From contig NZ_JAKCPW010000004.1 of the NCBI RefSeq assembly GCF_021440085.1, forward strand, positions 248,001 to 312,000: a stretch of DNA of 64,000 nt. The letters run 5' to 3'. Source of the stretch: Dyadobacter sp. CY261. GTDB taxonomy: Bacteria > Bacteroidota > Bacteroidia > Cytophagales > Spirosomataceae. Below the pieces are notes generated by a model. It saw only the letters and a list, made by a program, of their open reading frames with translations. It did not search any database and was not told the origin of the DNA. Position numbers and translations under genes: made by a program. Positions 8,421 through 17,594 of the stretch are shown piece after piece (the stretch's first letter is position 1; the number at the start of each line of letters is the position of its first letter).

Positions 8421-10226
8421 TTACTTTTTTCCTTTCTTCTCGCTTTCTTCCATTTGCTCTTTCAAAGCAGACAGAACGCTCAGGTCACCAAAAGTAGATT
8501 TCTCTGCTTCTTTGCTTGCCGACTCAGAAGCAGGAGCACTTTTAGGAGCCTTAGGCTTCTCTTCTCTTCTTTCCTCAGCTGGTACGCCTTTCACTTTCGA
8601 GTGCGTCAGAACGATTTTCTTCTCGTCTTTCAGGAATTCAAGAACAGTAAAGTCAAGGCTTTCACCTACTTCAGCAAATGTTCCGTCTTCTTTCGCCAGG
8701 TTCTTGATAGAAGCAACACCTTCGATTCCGTAAGGAAGTTCGAGTGTAGCGAATTTATCACCCTTCGCAACGATCGTAGATTTATGTACGGAACCTACTT
8801 CGAAAATGCTTTCGAAAGTATCCCATGGATTTTCTTCAAGCTGTTTATGGCCCAAAGCAAGACGGCGGTTGTCCGCGTCGAGTTCCAGAACAACTACTTC
8901 CAGTTCGTCGTTTACTTTCACGAAGTCGGAAGGATGTTTGATTTTCTTAGTCCATGAAAGATCCGATACGTGTACCAGACCGTCGATACCTTCTTCAAGT
9001 TCGATGAAGAGACCGAAGTTGGTCAGATTACGAACAACACCTTTATGACGGGTACCGATCGCATATTTCTCTTTCAATGAACCTTGTGTCCATGGATCTT
9101 CGGTAAGTTGTTTGATACCCAATGACATTTTGCGCTCCTGGCGATCCAAAGTCAAGACAACCGCGCTGATCTCGTCGTTCACGTTCATGAACTCCTGAGG
9201 ATTGCGCAGGTGTTGAGACCATGACATTTCAGAAACGTGGATCAAACCTTCCACACCTGGTTTGATTTCAAGGAAAGCACCGTAATCAGCAACATTCACA
9301 ATGCGGCCGGTAACTTTCGATCCAACCTGGATTTGCTCGTCCAGAGAATCCCATGGGTGTGACTGAAGTTGTTTCAGACCCAAAGAAATACGTTTTTTCT
9401 CTTCGTCGAAGTCGAGTACAACCACGTTCAGTTTCTGATCCAATGCAAGGAGGTCAGATGGGTGGTTGATACGGCCCCATGAAATATCGGTAATGTGCAA
9501 CAGACCGTCAACACCACCCAAATCGATGAACACACCGAAGTTGGTCATGTTTTTGATCACACCTTCCAGAACCTGTCCTTTTTCAAGGTTGTTCAGGATT
9601 TGCTGACGTTGTGCTTCAAGATCTTTTTCAATCAGGATTTTGTGAGATACTACTACGTTATCGTTAGCGTAGTTGATTTTCACAACCTTCACCTCCATAC
9701 GCTTTCCAACGAAAACATCGAAGTCACGGATTGGTTTCACATCGATTTGTGAACCTGGCAAGAATGCTTCAATGCCAAATATATCAACGATAAGACCACC
9801 TTTGGTTCTTCTCTTCACGTTTGCATCGATAACCACATCCTCGTCGAATGATTTCTGGATGTTATCCCATGCAGTGATAACTTTTGCTTTTTTGCGTGAA
9901 AGTACCAGCTGACCCTGTGCGTCTTCCTGGTTCTCTACGTAGACTTCCACTTCATCGCCGATTTTCAAACCGGGAATGTCACGGAATTCATTGGATGAAA
10001 CGATACCATCAGATTTGAAACCGATGTTCAGGATCACCTCGCGGTCTGTAATACCCACTACAACACCTTTAACTACTTCTTTTTCCGAAACAGGCGAAAG
10101 GGTAGTTTCATACATTTGTTCCAGACGATTACGGTCAGCTGATGAATAAGCGGTTCCGAAACCTTTGTCTGATGCTTTATCCCAATCGAATTCGGGAAGT
10201 GGTTGATTTTGCTTTTCCTTAGACAT
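8421..10226 (-). CDS. rpsA: 30S ribosomal protein S1
   Basis: Ribosomal protein S1, which binds mRNA on the small subunit. The 601 residues contain six S1 RNA-binding repeats, starting near residues 50, 125, 215, 300, 388 and 470. Several show the typical 'NFGVFIDL' or 'DYGAFLEI' core followed by 'GLxHVSDLSW'. The C-terminal tail is Lys/Glu/Ser-rich and of low complexity. The ATG at 10226 follows a putative promoter and the gene ends at a hairpin terminator, so it is probably monocistronic. Identification is secure. Confidence 0.96.
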   Translation of the reverse strand: MSKEKQNQPLPEFDWDKASDKGFGTAYSSADRNRLEQMYETTLSPVSEKEVVKGVVVGITDREVILNIGFKSDGIVSSNEFRDIPGLKIGDEVEVYVENQEDAQGQLVLSRKKAKVITAWDNIQKSFDEDVVIDANVKRRTKGGLIVDIFGIEAFLPGSQIDVKPIRDFDVFVGKRMEVKVVKINYANDNVVVSHKILIEKDLEAQRQQILNNLEKGQVLEGVIKNMTNFGVFIDLGGVDGLLHITDISWGRINHPSDLLALDQKLNVVVLDFDEEKKRISLGLKQLQSHPWDSLDEQIQVGSKVTGRIVNVADYGAFLEIKPGVEGLIHVSEMSWSQHLRNPQEFMNVNDEISAVVLTLDRQERKMSLGIKQLTEDPWTQGSLKEKYAIGTRHKGVVRNLTNFGLFIELEEGIDGLVHVSDLSWTKKIKHPSDFVKVNDELEVVVLELDADNRRLALGHKQLEENPWDTFESIFEVGSVHKSTIVAKGDKFATLELPYGIEGVASIKNLAKEDGTFAEVGESLDFTVLEFLKDEKKIVLTHSKVKGVPAEERREEKPKAPKSAPASESASKEAEKSTFGDLSVLSALKEQMEESEKKGKK

Positions 10227-10545
10227 AAATAGGAATAATGGCTCTTCGATACATCAGCCGCCGAGCTAACCGGCTGAAAATTAGTTCAACAAGTATTTTT
10301 TGAAAAATTAGAGCGCAAAATTACGCGATTCAGAGGCAACTTCCGAATGGTTGGGCGATTTAATTTTACACCGGAAGATATACGGCGTAGGGGGAAGGTC
10401 AGAGGTTGCCAGGTGTGGTCAGATAAAGCAACTTGGGAAGGGAATTTGGCTTGGAGTAACGGACTAGCGCCACATTGCCTGACAATTAATGACTATACAT
10501 GACAACAAATGACATCACGCAATTCAGCACCGTCAAGGAACGATG
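10227..10545. other. Gene-free stretch between rpsA and the HNH nuclease gene
   Basis: 319 bases with no credible gene on either strand. It holds the rpsA leader and its -7 box (10316-10323). Toward the right there is a short run of loosely repeated ATGACA-like words (about 10488-10512). No hairpin terminator for the HNH gene was seen. Confidence 0.6.
10316..10323 (-). promoter_or_regulatory. Putative -7 box of rpsA
   Basis: Minus-strand TAATTTTG matches TAnnTTTG and lies about 90 bases upstream of the rpsA ATG. A TTG occurs 13 bases upstream, closer than the usual spacing, so the -33 element is weak or absent. Confidence 0.4.
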
Positions 10546-11055
10546 TTAACACGAACGCTCCTTCGATCCGAGATACGGCAGCCACTCATCGTCGGCCATA
10601 CCGGAAAAATCACGAATGAACATTAAAAAAGAAGGCCGGAAAGGGCGCTGCTTTAAGGGCATGTCAACCTCTTCCGGCGTATGGTCTCCTTTACGGGAGT
10701 TGCATCTTTTACAGGCGGTGGCCAGATTATCCCATGTAGTTTTGCCTCCTCTCGATTTTGGCATTACATGGTCCAATGTCAGATTATCATGTGTTCCGCA
10801 ATACTGACATCGGTTGCCGTCCCGCTTGAAGAGGTTTTGCCTGGTCATGACTACGCCTCTATACGGTATGTGTATGTAACGATGGAGACGGATGACGACT
10901 GGCATGGGATACCTGTCGTTAATAGTCCTTAAATGCTCCTGCTGTGATTCGGCGAGCATTTCCGCTTTTTTCATGTAAACCAGCAGGAACGCTTTCGGAA
11001 CTGTGCAAACACTTAGTGCGCTATAATCTTGATTCAGAACCAGTACTTTACCCAT
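10546..11055 (-). CDS. HNH endonuclease family protein
   Basis: 169-residue protein (ATG at 11055; family members start 'MGKVLVLNQDYS', so an ATG nine codons upstream is disfavoured). The second half has a Cys-Cys/HNH module: CQYC, then 'LTLDHVMPKSRGG', then 'DNLATACKRCNSRKG', giving two CxxC zinc pairs and the catalytic His/Asn/His. The N-terminal 'LNQDYSALSVC' is typical of the single-copy HNH proteins found as housekeeping genes in many bacteria. The physiological substrate is unknown. It stands alone, with unrelated genes on both sides. Confidence 0.85.
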   Translation of the reverse strand: MGKVLVLNQDYSALSVCTVPKAFLLVYMKKAEMLAESQQEHLRTINDRYPMPVVIRLHRYIHIPYRGVVMTRQNLFKRDGNRCQYCGTHDNLTLDHVMPKSRGGKTTWDNLATACKRCNSRKGDHTPEEVDMPLKQRPFRPSFLMFIRDFSGMADDEWLPYLGSKERSC

Positions 11056-11202
11056 GAGCTCTGTGGTAGTTAATTCCCACAATATAAGAATATTTCACCA
11101 GAAAAAACGATCCGGTATTTTCAAATATTGTGGAAAGAATTTACGCGAAAGTCCCCATTATCACCATATTAGCACTTTTCGGAGATTCAGAAACAGACCT
11201 CG

Positions 11203-11661
11203 TCAGTAGCCTGCCCGATCGTTTTCACGCTTAACATCCCGCTCCTTAATGCTGTCACGCTTGTCGTAAAGTTTTTTACCTTTTGCTAAGGCAATGTGCA
11301 GCTTCGCCAGACCGCGCTCGCTGGTAAACAACCGGACGGGTACAATCGTCAGACCCTGATCCTTTAAACCTTCCGTCAGCTTCCTCCGCTCGCGTTTGGT
11401 TATCAGCAGCTTGCGGTCCCGCGTCGGCTCGTGGTTGTAATGTGTACCTTCGGTGTAAGGCGAAATGTGAAGGCTGCGAATGAAGAGTTCTCCATCCATA
11501 AACAGGCAATAGGCATCCTGAAAATTGACCTTCCCCTGCCTGATTGACTTGATTTCCGTGCCAGTCAGCACCATACCGGTTGTGAACTCTTCCAGGAAGA
11601 AGTACTCGAATGAGGCCCGCCTGTTCTTTATATCTACTTTTTTAACTATTTTTTCCGACAT
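11203..11661 (-). CDS. smpB: SsrA-binding protein SmpB
   Basis: SmpB binds tmRNA and delivers it to stalled ribosomes for trans-translation. The ATG at 11661 gives 152 residues, the usual length. Family motifs seen are 'VLTGTEIKSIRQGKVNFQDA' (about residues 31-50), 'YTEGTHYNHEPTRDRKLL' and the basic C-terminal tail 'LYDKRDSIKERDVKRE'. The frame stays open far upstream but that extension has no family similarity and overlaps the divergent gene antisense, so it is rejected. A very good promoter lies directly upstream. The tmRNA gene itself is not in the window. Confidence 0.95.
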   Translation of the reverse strand: MSEKIVKKVDIKNRRASFEYFFLEEFTTGMVLTGTEIKSIRQGKVNFQDAYCLFMDGELFIRSLHISPYTEGTHYNHEPTRDRKLLITKRERRKLTEGLKDQGLTIVPVRLFTSERGLAKLHIALAKGKKLYDKRDSIKERDVKRENDRAGY

Positions 11662-11688
11662 ATCGATTCCCAAATTTTTGAAGGGTCT

Positions 11689-11719
11689 CAAAATTAAGTT
11701 TTTGTTAAAACTATACAAA
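11689..11719 (-). promoter_or_regulatory. Promoter of smpB with both Bacteroidota elements
   Basis: Minus-strand -33 TTTG (11719-11716), a 19-base spacer, then -7 TAATTTTG (11696-11689), 28 bases upstream of the smpB ATG. Spacing and both boxes match the Bacteroidota consensus. The -33 box overlaps the first base of the divergent gene's start codon. Confidence 0.65.
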
Positions 11720-12192
11720 TGAAACCTATTAGCCATTTCCTGACACTGGTTCTGTTCATCACGATCCTTATCTCCGCTGCAAACCACGCACACGCACAAG
11801 CGGAGGCAAATACTGCCCGACAGGTCGTAGACCGGCTTTTTGACGGCATGCGGAATGGCGACTCCACCGCCGTCAGAAGCGTATTTACCAAAACCGCTAC
11901 ATTGACTTCCATTTCCAAAAACGCCGCCGACTCGGTAATCACGCACAAAGGCAGCGTCGATGGCTTTGTGAAAGCCGTGGGCTCGCCGCATAAAGATCAA
12001 TGGGACGAGCGCATTTACGACGTAAAGGTTTCCATCGACGGGCCCATGGCCGTGGTCTGGGCACCTTATAAGTTCCACCTTGGCGGGAAGTTCTCACATT
12101 GCGGCGTGAACGTTTTCAATCTGATCAAAACCAGTACAGGCTGGAAGATCAACGACATCACCGACACGCGTCGTAAAGATTTTTGCCCGTGA
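11719..12192 (+). CDS. Secreted NTF2-like (SnoaL/DUF4440-type) protein
   Basis: 157 residues with a cleavable signal peptide (hydrophobic 8-20, cleavage likely after 'HAHAQA'). The mature part has an NTF2-like cone-fold pattern: helix 'QVVDRLFDGMRNGDSTAVRSVF', then strands including 'MAVVWAPYKFHLGGKFSHCGVN' and the terminal 'GWKINDITDTRR'. Such proteins are small-molecule-binding or enzymes of varied function, so no specific role can be given. It is transcribed divergently from smpB and converges on accD with a shared terminator. Confidence 0.7.
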   Translation: MKPISHFLTLVLFITILISAANHAHAQAEANTARQVVDRLFDGMRNGDSTAVRSVFTKTATLTSISKNAADSVITHKGSVDGFVKAVGSPHKDQWDERIYDVKVSIDGPMAVVWAPYKFHLGGKFSHCGVNVFNLIKTSTGWKINDITDTRRKDFCP

Positions 12193-12223
12193 TCAATGCT
12201 TTAATCGCATTCAACATTATAAC

Positions 12224-12264
12224 AGCAAAGCGGCCCGCCAGATAACCTGACGGGCCGCTTTGCT
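12224..12264. terminator. Bidirectional terminator between the NTF2-like gene and accD
   Basis: A perfect 14-bp inverted repeat (12224-12237 with 12251-12264, AGCAAAGCGGCCCG and complement), GC-rich, with a 13-base loop that can pair a further three bases (CAG/CTG). It lies between two convergent genes and can serve both, although the T tracts are short. Confidence 0.75.
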
Positions 12265-12276
12265 AAATGCTATTGG

Positions 12277-13119
12277 CTATTTCAGCATACTGAGCAAGCT
12301 TGTCAATTTATCTTTCAAATCCTTGCGATCGACGATAAAGTCCAAAAAGCCGTGTTCCAGCACAAATTCCGCACTCTGGAAACCTTTTGGCAGATCTTTG
12401 CCGATCGTTTCGCGAATAACACGCGGACCCGCAAAACCGATCAAGGCTTCGGGCTCAGAAATATTAAAATCACCGAGCATCGCGTAAGAAGCTGTTACAC
12501 CACCGGTTGTAGGGTCAGTAAGCAGCGAAATATAAGGCACTTTGGCCTCCGACAATTGCGCCAGGCGTGCCGAGGTCTTAGCCATTTGCATGAGCGAAAA
12601 CCCCGCCTCCATCATACGGGCTCCTCCCGACTTCGAAATCATCAGAAATGGAACCTTCTTTTCGAGCGAGTAAGAAATCGCGCGGGCGATTTTCTCTCCC
12701 ACTACCGAGCCCATCGATCCGCCGATAAAACTGAAATCCATACAGGCGATCACAAGGTCCAATCCGTTCATTTTTCCGTGACCTGTACGAACCGCGTCTT
12801 TCAACCCAGTCTTCTTCATGGTCGATTTTATACGGTCCGGGTAAGCCTTGGTATCCACGAAGCCCAGCGGGTCTCCTGAGGTTAGATTAGCGTCGAGTTC
12901 GATAAACTCGTTGTCGTCAAAAAGCAGGTTGAAATACACATCCGACCCGACCTTCTCGTGGTAATTACAGTGTGGGCAGGTAAAAGCATTCTGCTTATGT
13001 TCCCTGGTAGGTGTAATTTTTTTGCAATTAGGACATTGATACCATAAACCGTCCGGCGCTTCGCGCTTCATTTCAGTCGGTGTATTAATACCTTTTTCTT
13101 TCCGAATAAACCAGGACAT
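12277..13119 (-). CDS. accD: Acetyl-CoA carboxylase carboxyltransferase subunit beta
   Basis: Catalyses, with AccA, transfer of the carboxyl group from carboxybiotin to acetyl-CoA, the first step of fatty-acid synthesis. The 280-residue protein has the N-terminal zinc ribbon (C29, C32, C48, C51 in CPNC...CPHC) and the carboxyltransferase core with '[18 protein letters not shown]', '[20 protein letters not shown]' and '[16 protein letters not shown]', forming the acyl-CoA oxyanion region. Length and motifs are typical. accA is not in the window. It has its own putative promoter. Confidence 0.96.
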   Translation of the reverse strand: MSWFIRKEKGINTPTEMKREAPDGLWYQCPNCKKITPTREHKQNAFTCPHCNYHEKVGSDVYFNLLFDDNEFIELDANLTSGDPLGFVDTKAYPDRIKSTMKKTGLKDAVRTGHGKMNGLDLVIACMDFSFIGGSMGSVVGEKIARAISYSLEKKVPFLMISKSGGARMMEAGFSLMQMAKTSARLAQLSEAKVPYISLLTDPTTGGVTASYAMLGDFNISEPEALIGFAGPRVIRETIGKDLPKGFQSAEFVLEHGFLDFIVDRKDLKDKLTSLLSMLK

Positions 13120-13194
13120 ATTTATGTGGGTTGATTTATATATAACAATCTGAAAGCCAGACGATTATTGAGATTTCACGATGAATAACGGGTT

Positions 13195-13202
13195 CAAATA
13201 TA
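13195..13202 (-). promoter_or_regulatory. Putative -7 box of accD
   Basis: Minus-strand TATATTTG, a full TAnnTTTG match, 76 bases upstream of the accD ATG. The -33 region has TTTTC rather than TTTG. Confidence 0.45.
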
Positions 13203-13368
13203 AGAATAATTGTTGTGTATCATGAAAACCCGCTGCTAACGTGTCATTTTGACGTTTAGTTTTGCCTCTCGCAGCGGCACATTTCGAACAATTTTATCCA
13301 TTATTTGTTACTAAGGACAACTAACATAAACCGGCACAGCCCGATGCGCCGTTTACAAGGGCTTTCAA

Positions 13369-13911
13369 ATGACTCCATCTACATCGCCAATAGTAATTAT
13401 CGTTGGTACAAACCGGCCCAATTCAATGTCCCGGAAAATTGCAGATTATTACCAAGGCATCCTCCAACAGCACGGCGCTGAAAGCATTGTTCTCGATCTG
13501 GTCAATCTGCCGGATGATTTCACGGTCTCGGCATTGTACGCGAATTCAGGAAGGAATGAGGCATTCAATAATTTGAAATCATTATTGGAACAAACCGACA
13601 AGTTCGTGTTCATCGTTCCGGAATACAATGGCTCTTACCCGGGTGTTTTAAAAGCATTTATCGACGGGCTGCCTTACCCTAATAGTTTTTCAAACAAAAA
13701 GGCCGCATTGGTAGGGTTATCCTCCAATATGCAAGGCGCAGCCATCGCGTTGAGCCATTTGAACGACGTTTTCAGTTATCTGGGAATGAACACATTAGCA
13801 TTGAGGGTCAAACTGGCACAGATACGCTCGCATTACAGCGATAATATGATTTCCAATGCGCTTTATAAGGAATTACTCGAAATACAGGCAGGACAAATCA
13901 TCCATTTCTGA
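13369..13911 (+). CDS. NAD(P)H-dependent FMN reductase family protein
   Basis: 180-residue flavodoxin-fold reductase. The N-terminus 'IVIIVGTNRPNSMSRKIADY' (about residues 8-27) carries the FMN-phosphate loop pattern G-T-x-R-x-x-S. 'FIVPEYNGSYPGVLKAFIDG' (about 80-99) is the family signature that binds the isoalloxazine ring and NAD(P)H. It probably reduces flavins, quinones or azo compounds; the native substrate cannot be read from sequence. It is a single gene convergent with ftsZ, sharing a terminator. Confidence 0.88.
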   Translation: MTPSTSPIVIIVGTNRPNSMSRKIADYYQGILQQHGAESIVLDLVNLPDDFTVSALYANSGRNEAFNNLKSLLEQTDKFVFIVPEYNGSYPGVLKAFIDGLPYPNSFSNKKAALVGLSSNMQGAAIALSHLNDVFSYLGMNTLALRVKLAQIRSHYSDNMISNALYKELLEIQAGQIIHF

Positions 13912-13917
13912 TAAGCG

Positions 13918-13942
13918 AAAAGGGAGCTCGAAGCTCCCTTTT
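13918..13942. terminator. Bidirectional terminator between the FMN reductase gene and ftsZ
   Basis: An 11-bp perfect hairpin (AAAAGGGAGCT / AGCTCCCTTTT) with a 3-base loop CGA, flanked by A and T runs, lying between two convergent stop codons. It can end transcription from both sides. Confidence 0.85.
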
Positions 13943-13948
13943 CATATT

Positions 13949-15397
13949 CTATTTCAGCCAGTGCTGCTCCATTTCGTGCGCAGGAATGGCGGGGCGTCTC
14001 CAAAGCTCTACCCTACTCCTTCTGAATGCAGGACCTTCGAGATCCGAATATTTGACGAGTCCGTCTTTGAACGACTTTACCATCATTTCCATCTTCAACG
14101 CATCCTCATCAGTCCAGTCGTCCTGGGGCTCCACCTCGGTCAGTGAAATATTGATAGGATCAAAGCCGCGGGTCACTGTTTCATCCTCCAATACGATGTC
14201 AATAGAGCCGGTTGGCGTGTTTTCGGCCACCTCGCCAGTCAAAATCAGCTCCTCCCCTTCTACCGCTACGGGTTCAGGAAGTTCCTCTTTGGGTGCTGCT
14301 ATCACCACCGGCTTTTCCTCAGGCTTGTTTTTTAATCCTTTGAGCTGAATTCCCGGGATAGGCGATTCGATGCTGTCAAAACCGGCTGCCACGATGGTAA
14401 CACGCAACTTGTCGTCCAGTGAATCGTCGGTAATGGTACCTAGTTTGAACATTCTGGCTTCACCGCCTACTTGCGACAGCACGTATTGCCAGATCTCGCG
14501 CTGCTCCTTCATCGTGGCTTCCTTCTTTTTGCTGGTTGCCAATGTCACGAGAATCCGTTTCGCGCCGCGGATATCGCGGTCGTTGAGCAGAGGAGAATCC
14601 AACGCCTCTTTGATCGCTTTCTGAGCGCGTTCCGCGCCGGTTGCCTCCGAAGTGCCCATTACCGATTGGCCGGCGCTTTTCAACACCTTCTCCACATCTT
14701 TGAAGTCGGTGTTGATGTTACCGTTTGTCGTAATAATTTCGGAAATACTTTTTACCGCGTTCAAAAGGATTCCATCGGCCTCTGCAAATGCCTGGGTCAA
14801 TGTCATATCCTCATAAAGTTCTTCCAGTTTATCATTCAGAACGACTAGCACGGTATCGCTGTATTCTTTGAGTTGCTCTATACCTTCAAGCGCCTGCTCC
14901 TTCTTGTCAAGTCCTTCCCAGGTGTAAGGTGCGGTTACGACAGCGACGGTCAGTTTACCCATTTCCTTGGCAAGCTGCGCGATCACCGGTGCTGCACCGG
15001 TACCTGTGCCACCGCCCATACCGGCAGTGATAAAAACCATTTGCGTCGATCCTCCCAGCAGGCCTTTGATCTCCTCGATAGTTTCCAGGGCCGCTTCCTT
15101 TCCCTTAGTTGCATCGGTCCCCGCCCCTAAGCCTTGCGTCAGCGTGGCACCGAGTTGGATTTTCACCGGAACGGGGCTGTTAGCCAAAGCCTGCCTGTCG
15201 GTATTACAAACCGCGAACTCCACATCTTTGATCTTCTTCTGAAACATGTAGTTCACCGCATTGCTGCCACCTCCCCCAACACCAATCACCTTGATGATAG
15301 CCGGTTCGCCGTGGCCCTCTCCGTCTGGCTGGTCTTTGATGATTTCGTTCACTATATAGTCCTGGTCTAATGCGTGCAACAAGCTGCTCTTGTTCAT
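13949..15397 (-). CDS. ftsZ: Cell division protein FtsZ
   Basis: Tubulin-like GTPase that forms the division ring. The 482-residue protein has 'IKVIGVGGGGSNAVNYM' near residue 35, the tubulin signature 'GGGTGTGAAPVIAQ' around 128-141, and the T7-loop region 'NDKLEELYEDMTLTQAF'. A long acidic linker (about 335-440) leads to a C-terminal peptide 'DLEGPAFRRSRVEL' that should bind FtsA, followed by about 17 further residues. The long linker and tail are usual in Bacteroidota. It is the last gene of the downstream dcw half, 33 bases after ftsA. Confidence 0.97.
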   Translation of the reverse strand: MNKSSLLHALDQDYIVNEIIKDQPDGEGHGEPAIIKVIGVGGGGSNAVNYMFQKKIKDVEFAVCNTDRQALANSPVPVKIQLGATLTQGLGAGTDATKGKEAALETIEEIKGLLGGSTQMVFITAGMGGGTGTGAAPVIAQLAKEMGKLTVAVVTAPYTWEGLDKKEQALEGIEQLKEYSDTVLVVLNDKLEELYEDMTLTQAFAEADGILLNAVKSISEIITTNGNINTDFKDVEKVLKSAGQSVMGTSEATGAERAQKAIKEALDSPLLNDRDIRGAKRILVTLATSKKKEATMKEQREIWQYVLSQVGGEARMFKLGTITDDSLDDKLRVTIVAAGFDSIESPIPGIQLKGLKNKPEEKPVVIAAPKEELPEPVAVEGEELILTGEVAENTPTGSIDIVLEDETVTRGFDPINISLTEVEPQDDWTDEDALKMEMMVKSFKDGLVKYSDLEGPAFRRSRVELWRRPAIPAHEMEQHWLK

Positions 15398-15430
15398 AGT
15401 CTTTCGGGGTTGAGTATGCGTAAAATGTGA

Positions 15431-16777
15431 TTAATAGTCTCCGATACTATCGTCCTTCTTTCCGATAATGCCGGTAATGTTATCCCAAAACGTTCCATTC
15501 CGCTTTGGCGGCTCTTTCACTTCCTTGACAGGCTCTTTATGAACGACATTACCCGTATTGAATGCAGATGAAGGCTTGCAAACCGATTTCACGCGTGGGT
15601 CGACCAATTTCAGTCCTGCCCAGGCAAGGCCAATGGCTGTGCTGAAAGAAGAATTGCTTACCGCGTCAGCCTTGGCTGTCCGTTCCAGGTTTTCGGGATA
15701 GCCTACCCTCACCGACATGTCGGTGATTTTTTCGAACAAAATCTCGATCTCGGGAATGTTTGCCGAACCGCCGGTAAGCACAAGCCCGCCGATCAGCCTA
15801 TCTGCAAAACCCGACTTGATTATCTCCGCATAAACCATCGCCGCGATTTCTTTCAGCCGCTCTTCGATGATCAGCGCCACATTCTTTTTCAACACCTGCT
15901 TTGGCTGACGGCCTGCAAGGTAGTTAATCAGTATCTCCACATTCAATGGGACATCAGCGGACACCGCTACGCCATATTCCTTTTTCAACTGTTCCGCATT
16001 TTCGAATTGGATTCCACATCCTACTTCAAGATCGGCGGTGATGTGCCGGCCACCGATCGGGAACGACGCGATGTGGCGAACGATACGGTCGTGGTAAATG
16101 ATGACGTCCGTTGTATGGTCGCCGATGTCCACCATCGCGATGCCAGCTTTCATTTCATTATCCGTAAGCACGGCAAGGCTGGTTGCCAAAGGTGCCAGCA
16201 CAAGTTTATCGCATCTCAAAGCCTGATCGGCATCGGCCAGACTTTTCTTGGTGCGCAGGATCGATTGGCTATTCGCAGACACTACCAGGAAGTTACCGCC
16301 CAATTTGATCCCCGTCCTGCCCACAGGCTCACGTATGCCCACAGAATTATCCACAATAAAATCCATTGGCAGGACATGCAACACGTCGAAGTTTGGCTCA
16401 ATCTTTGCGCGATACATATCGTCTACCAGCTGGTCAACATCCCGCTGTGTTACCTCCTCGCCCGAAGACGCTGAGGGCCGGATCACTCCGTCGCTCTGCG
16501 AACTTACTTTTACATGGGTTCCGCTGAAACTCACATTCACAATCCCGATGTCGAGATCGGATCGTGATCCTGCTTCTGCCAATGCTTCCTTGATGGCGCT
16601 GCCGACCTGCTTGATGTTTTCGACAGAGCCATTTACTACTGCTCCCGCCGGCACAGGGACTTCGCTGAAGCCCAGAATCTCGATATTGTTCCGACGGTTT
16701 GCCGATCCCTGCGCGGCGACCACCGTTATTTTAGTACTTCCAATATCTACCCCAACTACAATCTTATCGTGTGCCAT
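15431..16777 (-). CDS. ftsA: Cell division protein FtsA
   Basis: Actin-like ATPase that tethers FtsZ to the membrane and recruits later divisome proteins. The 448 residues begin 'IVVGVDIGSTKITVVAA', the phosphate-1 loop of the actin/Hsp70 superfamily, and have 'GIAMVDIGDHTTDVIIY' (phosphate-2) and 'GLVLTGGSANIPEIEILFEK' (adenosine loop). The 1C subdomain lies roughly between residues 85 and 170. The extreme C-terminus 'WDNITGIIGKKDDSIG' could be the membrane-binding helix. It is flanked by ftsQ and ftsZ. Confidence 0.95.
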   Translation of the reverse strand: MAHDKIVVGVDIGSTKITVVAAQGSANRRNNIEILGFSEVPVPAGAVVNGSVENIKQVGSAIKEALAEAGSRSDLDIGIVNVSFSGTHVKVSSQSDGVIRPSASSGEEVTQRDVDQLVDDMYRAKIEPNFDVLHVLPMDFIVDNSVGIREPVGRTGIKLGGNFLVVSANSQSILRTKKSLADADQALRCDKLVLAPLATSLAVLTDNEMKAGIAMVDIGDHTTDVIIYHDRIVRHIASFPIGGRHITADLEVGCGIQFENAEQLKKEYGVAVSADVPLNVEILINYLAGRQPKQVLKKNVALIIEERLKEIAAMVYAEIIKSGFADRLIGGLVLTGGSANIPEIEILFEKITDMSVRVGYPENLERTAKADAVSNSSFSTAIGLAWAGLKLVDPRVKSVCKPSSAFNTGNVVHKEPVKEVKEPPKRNGTFWDNITGIIGKKDDSIGDY

Positions 16778-16792
16778 GCTGATGGTGAATTA

Positions 16793-17569
16793 TTATTCAC
16801 AAACTATTTGATCTTGAAACTTAACACTAATTCTCTTGTACCGACTCCAGTCCTTGCTCAGCACCTTGTCATAAAAGATGCGGAGCTTTTTGAACTTCGG
16901 CTCGAAATCTTCCGCCATTCCCAACTCGACGCTTTGATCGCCCAGCAATGTCGTCAGATCGATTTCACCATCCTTATCCACCTTCAGTTGCGTCACCTGC
17001 GCTTTCCAGAACGGGTCGGTGTTCAGAAAACGCAATAACTCCAAAACCTGAGTGCCCTTTTCGGACCTCAGCTTTTGAGGGTTCTGGAAATACGCCCCTG
17101 AAACCAGTAACGTTCTTGCTGAATAACTTTCTGATAGAGGAAAAAAAACGCCCTCGTGGTTGATATAGTATCCCGACGTGTTCCGCATTTCTCCATTCTC
17201 CGAAGTATTGATCCAGCGCGCGAGTGGTTTCTCCTGCTCTACTTCGACTACTATATTGCCTTTGAGGTCACGAAAAACCTGACATTTCTTGATGAGTTTG
17301 TTGCGCCTGACGCGGTTTTCCAGATCATGCAAGGCTACATCACTGAGCCTGGCACCAATCAACGGGTCCCCACCGTTTTCTGTCAGCAGCGTTCGTACAT
17401 CCATTTGGTTCAGGAATCGTGTACCTGAATCGCCCTGGATCGATATTACGAGATTCGTACAACGCTGTTGACCAAGCTTGCTTTCCGCCATGCCAATGCC
17501 GGCGATTGGCAAAATAAGCCACAAACTACGTTTCAACAAAAGCCATGAATAGTCAAATTTACGTAACAT
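16793..17569 (-). CDS. ftsQ: Cell division protein FtsQ-like
   Basis: Bitopic division protein linking the cytoplasmic ring to septal wall synthesis. From the ATG at 17569 it has 258 residues: a short cytoplasmic part, one transmembrane helix ('SWLLLKRSLWLILPIAGIGM'), then a periplasmic POTRA-like region with 'NQMDVRTLLTENGGDPLIGA' and a beta domain. The frame is open 15 codons further up, but that stretch overlaps the end of murC. Bacteroidota FtsQ is divergent, so identity rests mainly on position between murC and ftsA plus topology. Confidence 0.82.
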   Translation of the reverse strand: MLRKFDYSWLLLKRSLWLILPIAGIGMAESKLGQQRCTNLVISIQGDSGTRFLNQMDVRTLLTENGGDPLIGARLSDVALHDLENRVRRNKLIKKCQVFRDLKGNIVVEVEQEKPLARWINTSENGEMRNTSGYYINHEGVFFPLSESYSARTLLVSGAYFQNPQKLRSEKGTQVLELLRFLNTDPFWKAQVTQLKVDKDGEIDLTTLLGDQSVELGMAEDFEPKFKKLRIFYDKVLSKDWSRYKRISVKFQDQIVCE

Positions 17570-17594
17570 CTTAGTAATATTAAAAATGCTTTGA

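Noticed and set aside
11662..12078. N-terminal extension of smpB (139 extra codons)
   Set aside because: It runs antisense through the secreted NTF2-like gene, crosses the smpB promoter and has no SmpB similarity; ATG at 11661 gives the standard length.
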